A program made the position numbers and the translations under genes. Shown in pieces: positions 44,317 to 54,400 of a stretch of 64,000 bases of DNA (its first letter is position 1; every line of letters starts with the position of its first letter). The notes under the pieces are model-generated. The model was not told the DNA's origin and searched no databases. It worked only from the letters and a program-made list of their open reading frames with translations. The DNA comes from Sphingobacterium sp. BN32 (GTDB lineage Bacteria; Bacteroidota; Bacteroidia; Sphingobacteriales; Sphingobacteriaceae): NCBI RefSeq assembly GCF_030503615.1, contig NZ_CP129963.1, positions 4,030,001-4,094,000 on the forward strand, given 5' to 3'.

Positions 44317-45366
44317 TCAAATGTCTGTGATTTTCAGTTCGACTTTAAAGGTCTGTTGGAATGTTCCGAAGCTGAGGCTTGCGTGATCTTTGAATACGAA
44401 ATCCAATCGTTGCTTTAAGTTTGCTAGCCCTAATCCGTGGCTTGCAAACGAAGATTTATGTAAAGGAAGTGCATTTTCCATACGAACTAGGTAAGCGTTT
44501 TTTTCTACGTCAACCCGTATGCGCACCGGACGGCTCTGGCAGAACACATCGCCATGTTTGAACACATTCATCAGCAAAGTAAGCAAGCTGGTGGGTGGGA
44601 TGACCACGCCATGAATATTTCCGGAGACCCTCCAATCGATATACATGGGACGCCCCGCGAGTTGCTCTTGGATCCGCTGATACTGCTGACATACTTCGAT
44701 CTCCCGTGCCAAAGATATCGTTCGGGGACTTTCCGGTAGGCAGGAGATCATGAAGAAGCGGATCAGTTCGTACATTTCAAGCAGTTGATCTTTCATGGGA
44801 AGATCATATTCGTGCAACTGATTATGCCAAGATTGGAACACATTGACCAGCAAATGCGAGGGGACAGGCAGGGAAAGTGCACTGTACTGAAACTCTTTTC
44901 TCAGACGCTCCTCTTTCAATCTTGCTTCCATTTCCCTGAGACTGTTTTCCCAGGCCAGTCTGCGTCTTGCATCCAGATGGGAAAGTACCGCCAAAAATGT
45001 AAAGTGGCCGATGAAAACCAAATAATTCTGCAGGAACTGACGCCATTGGAAATCTCTTCCGGCAACCAAATATTTCCCATAGACCAAACTCATCCCGGAC
45101 TCGGGTCGGGTCAGCAGATACAGCAATATTCCAACACTCCCGTAGACCGTAAAAAAGCCGAGACCAGCACTCCAGTACTTCCTTTGCGAAAAATATTGCT
45201 CAAGGATCCAGGAAATAGCGTAAAATACATACATAAAGCCAGGAACAGAAAGCAGAACAGTTGCAATCGGAAGCTCGGGGTTCCCCAACAGATTAATAAG
45301 GTAGAAATAAAAAGTATAGCATATCCAGAGCCAAACATGTTCTTTTATTTTCATATGAGATTCCAT
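44317..45366 (-). CDS. LytS-like sensor histidine kinase (His_kinase family)
   Basis: A 349-residue membrane kinase with about four N-terminal helices (residues 10-135, for instance VLLSVPGFMYVFYAISWI and NYLVFIGHFTFLAVLSHL). The phosphoacceptor region follows the LytS pattern, with His in VPSHLLVNVF. The ATPase part shows LLMNVFKHGD and HGLGLANLKQRLDF. It is paired with the LytTR regulator. Such pairs sense envelope or small-molecule signals. It is transcribed with the regulator gene, away from the mob operon. Confidence 0.9.
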   Translation of the reverse strand: MESHMKIKEHVWLWICYTFYFYLINLLGNPELPIATVLLSVPGFMYVFYAISWILEQYFSQRKYWSAGLGFFTVYGSVGILLYLLTRPESGMSLVYGKYLVAGRDFQWRQFLQNYLVFIGHFTFLAVLSHLDARRRLAWENSLREMEARLKEERLRKEFQYSALSLPVPSHLLVNVFQSWHNQLHEYDLPMKDQLLEMYELIRFFMISCLPESPRTISLAREIEVCQQYQRIQEQLAGRPMYIDWRVSGNIHGVVIPPTSLLTLLMNVFKHGDVFCQSRPVRIRVDVEKNAYLVRMENALPLHKSSFASHGLGLANLKQRLDFVFKDHASLSFGTFQQTFKVELKITDI

Positions 45367-45437
45367 ATTTTAACAAAAAAGCAGGCACTCCTGATGGGTT
45401 AAAATACATTTTATGAACCATAAAAATACAAAATAAT

Positions 45438-46385
45438 CTATTCTGTACAAATCCTTGTCATCAGTTGTCTATATGTCGTTTCGCTGATCGAAAAAACCTC
45501 ATATGATTGACAGTCGAGTGCTCGATATCCTGTTCCATTGACCCACGGAATCATGTCCTCTATAACAGCTACTCGTCTGGGGAGCCTCGGTGGCACTGCT
45601 TGCTCATGAAGGTAATACCAGGCCTCCCAAAGATATGGAGATTGCCATAGCGAGTGAGAAAAATCGATATAGAGTTTCTCTAGAATACAGCGGATATTGT
45701 TTCCTCGCAATTCTCCCGATGGTGATGATCGTATCGGCGAAAGCATCTGTGGATCATGCGACTCATCCAATAGCAGGTGGACAGGCAAGCCAAGCAAAGC
45801 CGCTATACGCAGGTAACCGTAGCGAACGTTCAATGTTGTCCCCAAAAACGGAACGGGAATCAGATTCCCTTGTTGAGCGGGCCATGCGCCGTAATTACCA
45901 TCGGCAAAAACAAAAGGATGGAACTGTTCGTGGACTTTTTGGCGTAGCTGAAAGAAGAGTCTCGGGTCTTCGGCCATTAAAAAACAGAGACGTCCGCTTG
46001 GGTGATATCTTTCAAGCGCTCTTGTATAGTAGGTAATAAATTTTGGGGCTACCTTCCGAGATATGATCAAACAAACCGATATACCTTGCTGGATTAGGCG
46101 AAAAGGTAAAAATTGGTAAACTCCATAATGAAAACTAACCCAGAAATGTGGGATGTACATAAAGGGGGAAAGGGCGAGCGCATCCGCACCGGCACATTGT
46201 TCGATCGCATCGGGATGAGCTCTTGAACGATTATGAGCGAAGGACTCAAATTTTTCAAAAAATTGCAAACCAGCTGCTAAATCTTGGTTAGCGAAGACAT
46301 TTTTAAAATTTGCAGTGGCGTATGCCAATCGCCGCTTTGTTGGTGCATCCATCTGCTGGAAGTATTCAAAAAGGTGTTGGTCCAT
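45438..46385 (-). CDS. Divergent LpxL/HtrB-like acyltransferase
   Basis: A 315-residue protein with the layout of lysophospholipid/lipid A acyltransferases. WVSFHYGVYQFLPF stands where the family has its H-x4-E/D motif, then FADGNYGAWPAQQ, then VPFLGTTLNVRYGYLRIAAL before LGLPVHLLLDE. The usual acidic residue of the motif is Gln here (HYGVYQ, His86), so catalysis may differ or be lost. There is no clear N-terminal membrane helix. A hairpin and a 42-codon ORF lie just upstream on the same strand, suggesting a peptide-modifying role. That role is inference. Confidence 0.55.
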   Translation of the reverse strand: MDQHLFEYFQQMDAPTKRRLAYATANFKNVFANQDLAAGLQFFEKFESFAHNRSRAHPDAIEQCAGADALALSPFMYIPHFWVSFHYGVYQFLPFRLIQQGISVCLIISRKVAPKFITYYTRALERYHPSGRLCFLMAEDPRLFFQLRQKVHEQFHPFVFADGNYGAWPAQQGNLIPVPFLGTTLNVRYGYLRIAALLGLPVHLLLDESHDPQMLSPIRSSPSGELRGNNIRCILEKLYIDFSHSLWQSPYLWEAWYYLHEQAVPPRLPRRVAVIEDMIPWVNGTGYRALDCQSYEVFSISETTYRQLMTRICTE

Positions 46386-46447
46386 TTCTAGACTTTTTAT
46401 TTGCAGAACAGGACCATGTAGTCTGAGTACAAGAAGGGTTAAAACTA

Positions 46448-46469
46448 GCGTGTTCTGGTTAGAACACGC
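46448..46469 (-). terminator. Hairpin between small ORF and acyltransferase-like gene
   Basis: GCGTGTTCT (46448-46456) and AGAACACGC (46461-46469) pair perfectly over GGTT. On the minus strand it is followed by TAGTTTTAACCC, a weak U-tract. It lies just after the 42-codon ORF and 62 bases before the acyltransferase-like ATG, so it could be an attenuator that lowers expression of the downstream gene. Confidence 0.6.
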
Positions 46470-46478
46470 CAGCGGAAC

Positions 46479-46607
46479 CTAGAAAGGAAATACAATATTG
46501 CATTTTCTATCATCTGGATCGTCCTGTCCAAACATTCGCTGCTCTGGGCGAGCCAATAACCGGTTGGAATGAACCTGGGCATTTCCCATTTCTTGTATCA
46601 ACTCCAT
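46479..46607 (-). CDS. Candidate peptide precursor (42 aa)
   Basis: ATG (46607-46605) to TAG (46479-46481) on the minus strand. The product begins MELIQEMGNAQVHSNRLLAR and ends DDRKCNIVFPF. It has a charged helical N-terminal part and a short C-terminal segment with one Cys and an aromatic end, a leader-core layout like that of ribosomally made peptides. A hairpin and then a modified acyltransferase-like gene follow. No family is recognised and no radical-SAM, cyclodehydratase or exporter gene is near, so the precursor idea is speculative. Confidence 0.4.
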   Translation of the reverse strand: MELIQEMGNAQVHSNRLLARPEQRMFGQDDPDDRKCNIVFPF

Positions 46608-46798
46608 AGTCGTTTTTTGTTCTTGTAAGCAATACTCCGGTCTCGCACCGGAATTACGGCTTCTGGCCTAGAAGTCTTCTGATCGATCGAAACAAAAATA
46701 TCTTTTTACCAGAGAACATTGAAAAAACATGTATCAACTCGCCCTATTTGCGGTGTATTTATATAAGTTTATTTGATTTGACTGCTTATTATACGCTT

Positions 46799-47506
46799 AT
46801 GACAGACAAAACGTCGCTTTTGACCTATTTACTCGAAAATTACCTCAGCATTCATGAACTTAGCTCATCAGCAGTCTTGAAACTGAACATGGCAGCCAAG
46901 CAAATCCATCATCACAATAGGGCATTTAAAAACCTGATAAACAGATGGTCACGATTCTGTGACCTGAAGCCCGAGCATATCCGATGGGCAAAACAAAATC
47001 TGCAGGCTATCCGGACGCGAAAAGGTCAGTTCCTTTTTGAAGAAGAACGGCCGAAAATGACCCTTTTCATCGTAGATCAGGGTGCCATTATCAATGTGGT
47101 CAACAATTCATTGGGTAAACCAACGATCTTGAACCTTGCTGTTCCTCAAATGGCACTCAGTACGACGGCCCATCTACATAGCAATAAGCCTATTGCTGGA
47201 TCGATCTAGGTTATCCGCCCAGGTCAGGTATTGTGTCTCCCTTATAAAGACCTCAAAAAATGGATCCATCAAGACCAAAATATTAATACGCTGGTTTCGA
47301 TTCTTTTCAACAAACAAATTCGGTTCTTTTATCTGTTGAACCAAATCCGAGGACAACATACACCGTTAGAACGCTATCAGCATTTTCATAGATTACTTCC
47401 CGAGATCGCCTCTTATCTTACAGAATACCAACAAGCACAATTGCTTGGCACCTCCCGTTCAACCTTACAAAAAATCAAGCGTAGCGAGCTGTGGTCCCGC
47501 CAATGA
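46799..47506 (+). pseudogene. Crp/Fnr-like regulator with one in-frame stop
   Basis: From ATG 46799 the reading shows a cyclic-nucleotide-binding-like fold (IRTRKGQFLFEEERPKMTLF, VDQGAIINVV) up to a TAG at 47207-47209 (after IAGSI). The same frame continues VIRPGQVLCLPYKDLKKWIH, the typical next strand and helix, and ends in a degenerate helix-turn-helix (YLTEYQQAQLLGTSRSTLQK). A single base change explains the loss. Such Bacteroidota regulators usually have about 190-235 residues; intact length here would be about 235. Confidence 0.78.
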
Positions 47507-47625
47507 ATCACCTGTCCTACTCTACATAATTCGAGGTAGAATAGTATTATAAATCCACTGCTATGGGTTTAATTGATTAACAATAGCCTTACTAGAGAAG
47601 CTAACTAGAGTTATGTATATCCAGC

Positions 47626-47633
47626 TAATTTTG
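47626..47633 (+). promoter_or_regulatory. Candidate -7 box of the MauE gene
   Basis: TAATTTTG matches TAnnTTTG, 18 bases before the MauE ATG, which would leave a very short leader. No clean TTTG at -33. Confidence 0.35.
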
Positions 47634-47650
47634 ATAAAAAACAGTTTGCT

Positions 47651-48082
47651 ATGAAAAACAGTACTCTTCTGCGGCTTTCCGCCATGCTTCTAGCCAGCAT
47701 GTTCTTCTACGCGGCGCTCGTGAAACTAATGGATTATGAGCTCGCGCAAGCGAGCATGCGCAAACAGGTGTTTCCGTTGCCCATTGCTGATGTCCTGAGC
47801 TGGCTGATCCCTGTATTGGAGCTTCTAACGGTTCTACTTTTGCTCTTTCGTCCTTCTCAACGCTTGGGCTTATGGAGTTCATTCGTCCTTTTGATAGCAT
47901 TTACTGTATACATCGTCATTGCTATGAACGGCACCTTCGGGGATCGCCCCTGTTCCTGCGGCGGGATTCTACAGCACTTGAGCTACCCATGGCACATTGC
48001 ATTTAATCTTCTTTTTCTTGGCATAAGCATAGTCGGTTTATGTTTATCACGGCAAATAAAACAAATTGCAGTGCAACGATAA
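47651..48082 (+). CDS. MauE/DoxX-type redox-associated membrane protein
   Basis: A 143-residue protein with four transmembrane helices, for instance LLASMFFYAALVKLMDY, VLSWLIPVLELLTVLLLLF and LWSSFVLLIAFTVYIVIAM. It carries the periplasm-side motif CSCGGILQHLSYPWHIAFNL, which has the Cys pair expected of MauE-like disulfide-handling proteins. In Bacteroidota these occur next to DUF6520 peptides, TlpA-like redoxins and SusC/SusD pairs, exactly as here. It likely passes reducing equivalents or helps disulfide formation in the small secreted peptide that follows. The partner is inferred. Confidence 0.82.
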   Translation: MKNSTLLRLSAMLLASMFFYAALVKLMDYELAQASMRKQVFPLPIADVLSWLIPVLELLTVLLLLFRPSQRLGLWSSFVLLIAFTVYIVIAMNGTFGDRPCSCGGILQHLSYPWHIAFNLLFLGISIVGLCLSRQIKQIAVQR

Positions 48083-48209
48083 CTAATGAACATCGAAGCA
48101 GGGATCGGGATCCACCCTGACATATGATATCTATATTCCATTTTCCTTGTGGCGGGGATCCAGGAGCCGCAGGGAACTAATCGAAGCCCATGCTTCAAAA
48201 ACTTAAACA

Positions 48210-48482
48210 ATGAAAAAAAATTTTAAAAATGTCAATATGCTAGCTATTGCGGGCGTATTGATTACCGGTAGCGCCTTAGCTATGAGCGGCTCTACCCTGC
48301 AGTCGCCGACGCATTACAATGCTAATAGTTCCCATGGAACGCCTGACTGGCAACCTATCCCACCTGATAAGATTCTTGAAGATTGTGAGGGATCAGAAAT
48401 CTTTTGTTCGGGCGTACTAGTAAACGGCATCGTTGTTCCCACAGCGAATCGCGGCATACCTATCTTGGTTGATGCGAGATAA
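48210..48482 (+). CDS. DUF6520-like small secreted protein
   Basis: A 90-residue protein with a Lys/Asn-rich start, a signal-like helix (NMLAIAGVLITGSALAMSG) and a short mature part containing two Cys (EDCEGSEIFCSGVLVNGIVV), likely a disulfide. Size, signal and Cys pair fit the DUF6520 type that accompanies MauE in this phylum. It follows MauE on the plus strand and is convergent with the TlpA-like gene. The role is unknown; a secreted or surface peptide is most likely. A decayed relative lies at 55004-55338. Confidence 0.65.
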   Translation: MKKNFKNVNMLAIAGVLITGSALAMSGSTLQSPTHYNANSSHGTPDWQPIPPDKILEDCEGSEIFCSGVLVNGIVVPTANRGIPILVDAR

Positions 48483-48491
48483 TTGAATTTT

Positions 48492-48522
48492 AGCGCCAGC
48501 ACATAGCTCCTTGGCTGGCGCT
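48492..48522. terminator. Bidirectional terminator between convergent genes
   Basis: AGCGCCAGC (48492-48500) and GCTGGCGCT (48514-48522) form a perfect 9-bp stem, 10 bases after the DUF6520-like stop and 20 bases after the TlpA-like stop on the other strand. T-runs are weak, but the position between convergent genes supports termination. Confidence 0.65.
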
Positions 48523-48541
48523 ATCTCTGAGATTACAAACT

Positions 48542-50005
48542 TTAGCCCGTGAGAGCTTTTTTAAGCAGGTCGATCAGGTCCTTACCTTCATTTTTTGTAG
48601 GCTTTGGTGGGTTTCTGTCGATTAAGTTTCCATCCTTATCAATGACATAGAGCCTAGGATATCCTGTCCGGGTATCAAATTTTCGGATAAAAGAATGATC
48701 GTCTCCTCCGCTGCCTGTATTCCAATAAATTGTTTTATCAGAAACATAAAAGCTACCCGCCGGACTCCCTTGGGATGGATCAGGTGGTTGAATGCTTTTT
48801 AGCCATTTGTTCTTATCGCGATCGGTCGAAATGCTCAAAAAAACGATGTCGTCTCGATTTTTAAAGGCTTCCTCAACTTTGGGAAAGGCTTTAGCAACGG
48901 CCATACAAGGAAAGCAACCTGTGAACCAGAAATCCATGACCACTACTTTACCTTTCAGATCATCGAGCTTAACTTCGTTACCATCCCGATCATAAAATAT
49001 ATCTCCTTGGTGAAAATTCTTGCTTAGTATATATTTCCTTTCAAATTCATTGACAACTCTCTTTCCATATTCAGTGGTCACTTTCGCTTTCACGGGATAG
49101 AAGATTGGTAGAAATTTCGCACTATGCACATAAAGATAATCCGTGATGATTTCGTCCTTTATGCGACCATCGGGATATCTACGATCTAGCACTTCGAACA
49201 GATCAGTTGGTTTTCTGCTTTGACGCTTTTCAAACCTCATGTCTGACCAATTCTTTGCGAGTAAATACGCAGATTGTGCATTTGAATAGCTTGAAAAGTC
49301 AGCTAAGGCGATATGATCCGGTTTATCATAAAATTGAGTTCGGTAAATATGTTCTCCGATCCTACCGAGCGAGTCACTATAGGCATAACCAAAGCTGTTG
49401 TTGCGGAAATTATCATAAATAGTCTTAAGGTGTGTGGCGATAAAGTCCGCCTCAATCAATTTGTACATCTTTTCTGACAGGGTAGGTTTAGCACGCAACA
49501 ACACTTGTTTACCCCGCTCCATCGTAGCCAATTTTTCCTTCACAAACCTTTCCAGATCTATAACTGTAGGATCCGATGAACGAAAAGGTAAATTATTGAG
49601 GCTATCAATGAGCCTAAACTTCGCCGCAGCTTTCCCATAAAATGTGAATTTACGTTTTTCATCCGCCTTTATTTCCACGGTATCACCCCTTTCAATAGGG
49701 ATGTAAGGAATGATTACTCGCTCACTGCCATACTTATTTACAAAGAAATCAAGCGTCACATAAATAGGGGTATCCCCGACCGGGATCGAGAAGTTAAATT
49801 TTTTACCCACCAACTGCGAATCAAGATCTAATCGCGTTGTATCGAATAAATGGTGAGTTTTTTTATTTCGTACGTACAGGCCTACCACGTCGCCGTCTTG
49901 TCCGAATCCAATCTCTCCTGAGATTGAGGCATGACTCTGCCCTATAGCGGATCCAGACCAAACGCAACCTATTAACAATATCCAAAAGACAAATATTCTT
50001 TTCAT
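48542..50005 (-). CDS. TlpA-like thioredoxin-fold protein
   Basis: A 487-residue periplasmic redoxin. A signal peptide (FVFWILLIGCVWSGSAIGQ) leads into a DUF4369-like beta domain (about 25-130). A long helical middle follows, and then a thioredoxin domain with the active site CFPC (Cys364/367) in VVVMDFWFTGCFPCMAVAKA. It reduces or rearranges disulfides outside the cytoplasm. It is the last gene of the SusC-SusD-TlpA operon and is convergent with MauE and the DUF6520-like gene. Confidence 0.92.
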   Translation of the reverse strand: MKRIFVFWILLIGCVWSGSAIGQSHASISGEIGFGQDGDVVGLYVRNKKTHHLFDTTRLDLDSQLVGKKFNFSIPVGDTPIYVTLDFFVNKYGSERVIIPYIPIERGDTVEIKADEKRKFTFYGKAAAKFRLIDSLNNLPFRSSDPTVIDLERFVKEKLATMERGKQVLLRAKPTLSEKMYKLIEADFIATHLKTIYDNFRNNSFGYAYSDSLGRIGEHIYRTQFYDKPDHIALADFSSYSNAQSAYLLAKNWSDMRFEKRQSRKPTDLFEVLDRRYPDGRIKDEIITDYLYVHSAKFLPIFYPVKAKVTTEYGKRVVNEFERKYILSKNFHQGDIFYDRDGNEVKLDDLKGKVVVMDFWFTGCFPCMAVAKAFPKVEEAFKNRDDIVFLSISTDRDKNKWLKSIQPPDPSQGSPAGSFYVSDKTIYWNTGSGGDDHSFIRKFDTRTGYPRLYVIDKDGNLIDRNPPKPTKNEGKDLIDLLKKALTG

Positions 50006-50042
50006 AACTTCTTATTTTTTAATTGTTTTATTTTTATTTTTT

Positions 50043-51425
50043 CTAGCGAGGGTTTTGTTCCATATTGGAACGAGAAATTACATCAAAAGCGATCGGTAAG
50101 GTATACCTAATATCGTTCGGTAGAAGTTCGATCCGCTTTGTTCCGATCTGGCGGTAAATCACTTTTTTAAATCGGTCCTCCAGGTTGAGGCGCCTTAGAT
50201 CAATCCATCGCAAATCGCGGTAAACCAACTCCTTTCTTCGTTCCTGTAAAATTAGAGGAAGGATATCATCCACCGAGTCCAAAGTAATGGGCACATAAGT
50301 ATCAGTTCTCCAACGTTTGACCAATAATTTGTTTAAATCATCCAGCGCTTCTTGAGCGGCGTCCCGACGAGCACGACATTCGGCACGGGTCAGCAGTACT
50401 TCATCTAGCGCTAGACCTGTGAAAATGGAGGAGGATCCGGTATACTGTCCCTTGAAACTATAATTTCCATTGTTCTGCTTTCTAAAAAATAGCGCCGCTC
50501 TCAAATCATTAGCTTCGTAGGTTTTAATTAGCGTGCTATCCACGCTGGTGATTGATGCGCTTTGTAAGGCAGAATTTGCGGTCATAACACTGTAGAAAAT
50601 TACCTCGGGGTTGTCCCCGTTGAGGATGACGACAGGAAAGGGCCTTGTGGAAGAGGCAGAGAGCTTGTTATAGTCGATAATTGCATCACTGTGCTCAAGC
50701 ACTTCCGTCGAATAACGTTCAGCCTCCGCATAGTTCGCCATTATCAGGTATACGCGAGCCATTAGAGCCTTTGCCGCAATTTGAGTTGGTCTTGTCAGTT
50801 TTACCTGAGATTTGGGCAGCATTTGGACCGAATGCTGCAGATCTGATAAAATTTGATCATAGGTCTCCGCCAGAGACGCCCGCTTTGACACTGAGGTGAC
50901 ATCCGAGCTGAGTCGAAGAGGAATCCCCAACTGCTTATTGCTGATGCTTTCCTGATAAGGTTCGGCAAATAACTGCGCAAGATGATAAAACGCAAATGCA
51001 CGATGGAAATAAGCCATTCCTGCGACATTTGATTGTTCTGCACTGAACCTCTCAAGTTTCCAATCCTTTACCGCGTCCAACACGACGTTGGCGCCGAAGA
51101 CCTGCGAATAACACCGGTTCCAGTTCGCATTTGTGGTAATATTAGCTGGATAGAATTCTTTATCCCATTTGTAGGCACGATCATAGGGAGGCAACAGGGT
51201 TAGCAGCCCCTCCTCTGTGAGGTAAATGTCATCAGATCCAAGAAGCCCAAAGACTGGGGTCGAGTTAAAAAAGTTATTGCTGTTATCCAGAAGCGCCAGA
51301 AGGTCTTTCTCGTTCTTGGGCACATTGAGCGACTTGTCCGGTTTAGCTTCCAAAAACTCTTCGCTACAGCTGGATGCCTGTAGGATAAAGATAAAAAGCA
51401 TAAATATTTTCGCAGTAATTTTCAT
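50043..51425 (-). CDS. SusD/RagB-family lipoprotein
   Basis: A 460-residue outer-membrane lipoprotein of the redoxin-associated subtype. The lipobox is SSC after FIFILQ, followed by SEEFLEAKPDKSLNVPKNEK. The helical core contains MAYFHRAFAFYHLAQLFAEP and KALMARVYLIMANYAEAERY, and the end is SRNFNMEQNPR-like (VISRSNMEQNPR). It is shorter than glycan-type SusD. It lies 15 bases after its susC partner and 37 bases before the TlpA-like gene. The ligand is unknown. Confidence 0.95.
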   Translation of the reverse strand: MKITAKIFMLFIFILQASSCSEEFLEAKPDKSLNVPKNEKDLLALLDNSNNFFNSTPVFGLLGSDDIYLTEEGLLTLLPPYDRAYKWDKEFYPANITTNANWNRCYSQVFGANVVLDAVKDWKLERFSAEQSNVAGMAYFHRAFAFYHLAQLFAEPYQESISNKQLGIPLRLSSDVTSVSKRASLAETYDQILSDLQHSVQMLPKSQVKLTRPTQIAAKALMARVYLIMANYAEAERYSTEVLEHSDAIIDYNKLSASSTRPFPVVILNGDNPEVIFYSVMTANSALQSASITSVDSTLIKTYEANDLRAALFFRKQNNGNYSFKGQYTGSSSIFTGLALDEVLLTRAECRARRDAAQEALDDLNKLLVKRWRTDTYVPITLDSVDDILPLILQERRKELVYRDLRWIDLRRLNLEDRFKKVIYRQIGTKRIELLPNDIRYTLPIAFDVISRSNMEQNPR

Positions 51426-51440
51426 AGCTGATTTTGTTGG

Positions 51441-54400
51441 TTAAAAATTTAGTTTGGCTCCAAAAGACACACTTTTTGGCAAAGGACTTTTCTGGAAGTC
51501 GGGATCGATACCTTCACGATTAGCGGTCCATAGGAGCCCCAAATTATTGGCATACATAAAAACATGGATGGAATTAAAAGGAAGCGTTGTAATATCGCTC
51601 CTATTTAATGTATAGCCTAAGCGTAGATCCTGGAAACGTATATGATCTGCTGGTCTGCTTAAGACCTCGGAAGCGAGATATATATTTGACGAAGGATCGT
51701 TGTTTGACTCCGGCAAAACGGGGACATCGGTAAACCTTTCATCTCCCGGCTTTAGCCATCTCCTTGAAAAATCACCATGACCACCCTGAGCCTTTAATAC
51801 ATTGTTGTAATTAACAGAGTTCTTTCGGAAGAAATACCCCATTCTAAATACCATGTTCAAAGACATTGTAACATTCCGCCATTCGAAGGTGTTGCGCAAT
51901 GAACCGAACCATGTTGGACGTAGCGATCCGTGGTAAATGAGGTCTTGAAGTCGCGTTTCCTGAATAACAGCGTTGTAGTCCATAGTCTTCTCTCCATTTA
52001 GATAAATCTGTGGCTTGCCGGTTGATGGATCCAGTCCTCCCCAAGCAAAACTATGCATAGCATATAGAGGCTTTCCTACCAAAGGATAACCTGAACCTAC
52101 GTAAGTCGATGCGGGATAGGCGATATCAAATTCCGTCACTTTCTCTTTTACCAGCGATCCAATCAGTTCGGTATGCCACTTCAGCTTGCCAACGAGATTT
52201 TGACTCCGAATAGACCAGTCTAGTCCTGTTGTTTTCGTTTCGGCATTATTGGTTGTGAACGAAGACACGCCCACCGTGGGATCCATCATGATTGGGCTGA
52301 TGAGATCCATTCCAAGCTTGCGAAAGATATCCACTGTTCCAGAAATTCTGCCGTTCATCATTTCGAAGTCTACCCCAAAGTTTGTCGCTTGAACTCTTTC
52401 CCAACGGAGATCAGGATAGGGCGGGTTGACGATGACGGCATAGGGCAATCCTGAATTGTTAGGATTGTTATAGCTTGTCGATCCCTTCGCAGTGACCCAT
52501 GACGATAAGTTTTTATAGACGTTTCCGTTGTAACCATAGCTTGCCCTTACCTTCACTTTAGTAAAAAGATCACTTTCAAAAAAAGGTTCCTGATGCACGT
52601 TCCATGCTACGCCCAGAGCATATAAAGGGACACCTTTTGCATTTGTATTTACGCCGAAGATATTACTCTGATCGATTCTACCGCTGCCGTTCACGATATA
52701 CCGATTAGCAAACGAGTAGGAAACATTTGCATAGTAGGATCGATACCTATCCACCAAATGTTGTTCGTTGTCTTGGAAAGGGATCGTCGCAGTTGATCCA
52801 AACATAGACCAAGATTGCACAAACGGCGTCAAGTATCTCACGGCAGAAAATGTTCCCAGTTCGGGATTATATCCATACCGACGGATGTCGCTAATCTTCG
52901 TCTGAAAATCTTTGACTTCAAATCCCGCAATGCCATCAATTTTATGGGAGGTATTCCAAATCTTATTGAAATTTAATTGCGTACGCAAATTCTGATTTCG
53001 TCGCGACTCATGTGTTAGTCCCAAAATTCCTCCATCAGGAATTGCACGCGTCAAGCTACCATCGCTTTCAACTTGAGTGAACGAATTCACTAGGTTTCTA
53101 ACATAGTAGCTATCCGCGGTTTGTTGGTTTCTTTTATTGTTCAATATCACATTAAATTGATAAGAAAGATTCAAGGAAAGAAATGGTAAAATTCGAAAGT
53201 TGCTATTTAGATCAGCTTTATAGTTTGTTCCTTGTCCTTCATTAAGATGGTTGGACAAATCGTTTAAAGGGTAATAAGACCAGTCCAAGAACCCTTTGCT
53301 AAATGCATCCTGTTTAAAGCTATCACGAAACCCGTTGGTCACCGCGAGTGGATTTCCATCTTGATCTGCGAAACGCGCGTACGGATAATATGGGATATTA
53401 GACTGCGCACTAAAAAGTGCCATTGGAAAGTTTTCTACCGTATTGGAATAGAAGAGATTTGTTCCGAGCTCCAACCGATCATTGAATAGCCTCAATGATT
53501 GGTTACTATGCAGAGAGGTTCGCTTAAAGCCTGTTTTTACTAAGCTGTTAGTATTTTTGTCAAATCCTCCTGAAAGGAGATAGCGATATTTCATACTACC
53601 CCCAGAGAGGTTCAACGCATATTGTTGAGAAATCGGAGATTGATAGAAATATCGGTGCAAATCATTTCGTACGTCTAAATGTTTCCACTCTTCGATTTGT
53701 GTTTGTGCCTGCTGAGGACTGATGAGTCCGTCACGACTCGCAATTAAAAGTTCAATCACTGGACTAAGTGGCTCGTTTGAAAATGAATACTCGGTGACGG
53801 TATAATATCCCCGTTCAAAAAGCAATTTCTCCATATCAATAAATTCGGCGGTGCTCATTACTGGCTCGTAGAATAGATCTGGTTTTTCCGCGATGCTCAC
53901 ATTTGAGGTAAGTGAAACGTTTGTTGAACTCCCATAGCTCCCTTTCTTGGTGGTGAGAACTATTACTCCATTGCCTGCACGAGTTCCCCAAATGGAAGCG
54001 GCAGTAGCATCCTTCAACACAGAAACAGACTCTATATCCTGAGGATTAATATCTCGGATATCTCCTTCAAAAGGAAAATTGTCTACGACTATTAAGGGAG
54101 CCGCATTCCCCATCAATGTACTTTGTCCTCGTATGCTGATGTCACTTGTTGAAAATCCCCCTGGACTTGCCTCGTTATTCCTATTGAAAATCAAGCCTGG
54201 CACAACATCTTCGATTCTACTCAGAATATCCGTACTTACGCGTCTTTCCAAAAATTCATTATTTACATGAACATAGCTACCGGCACTTCTTTCTGCTGAG
54301 ATCTGTTGATAGCCAGTACTAATCACATTGATCTCCTCGATACTATTTTCAAATGGCCTCAATAAAATATGTAGGGGCTTCTGAGAAATCGACACCGTGG

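Noticed and set aside
44785..45402. 205-codon open frame on the plus strand
   Set aside because: It lies antisense to the LytS-type kinase, which has all kinase motifs; the plus-strand product has no natural domain pattern.
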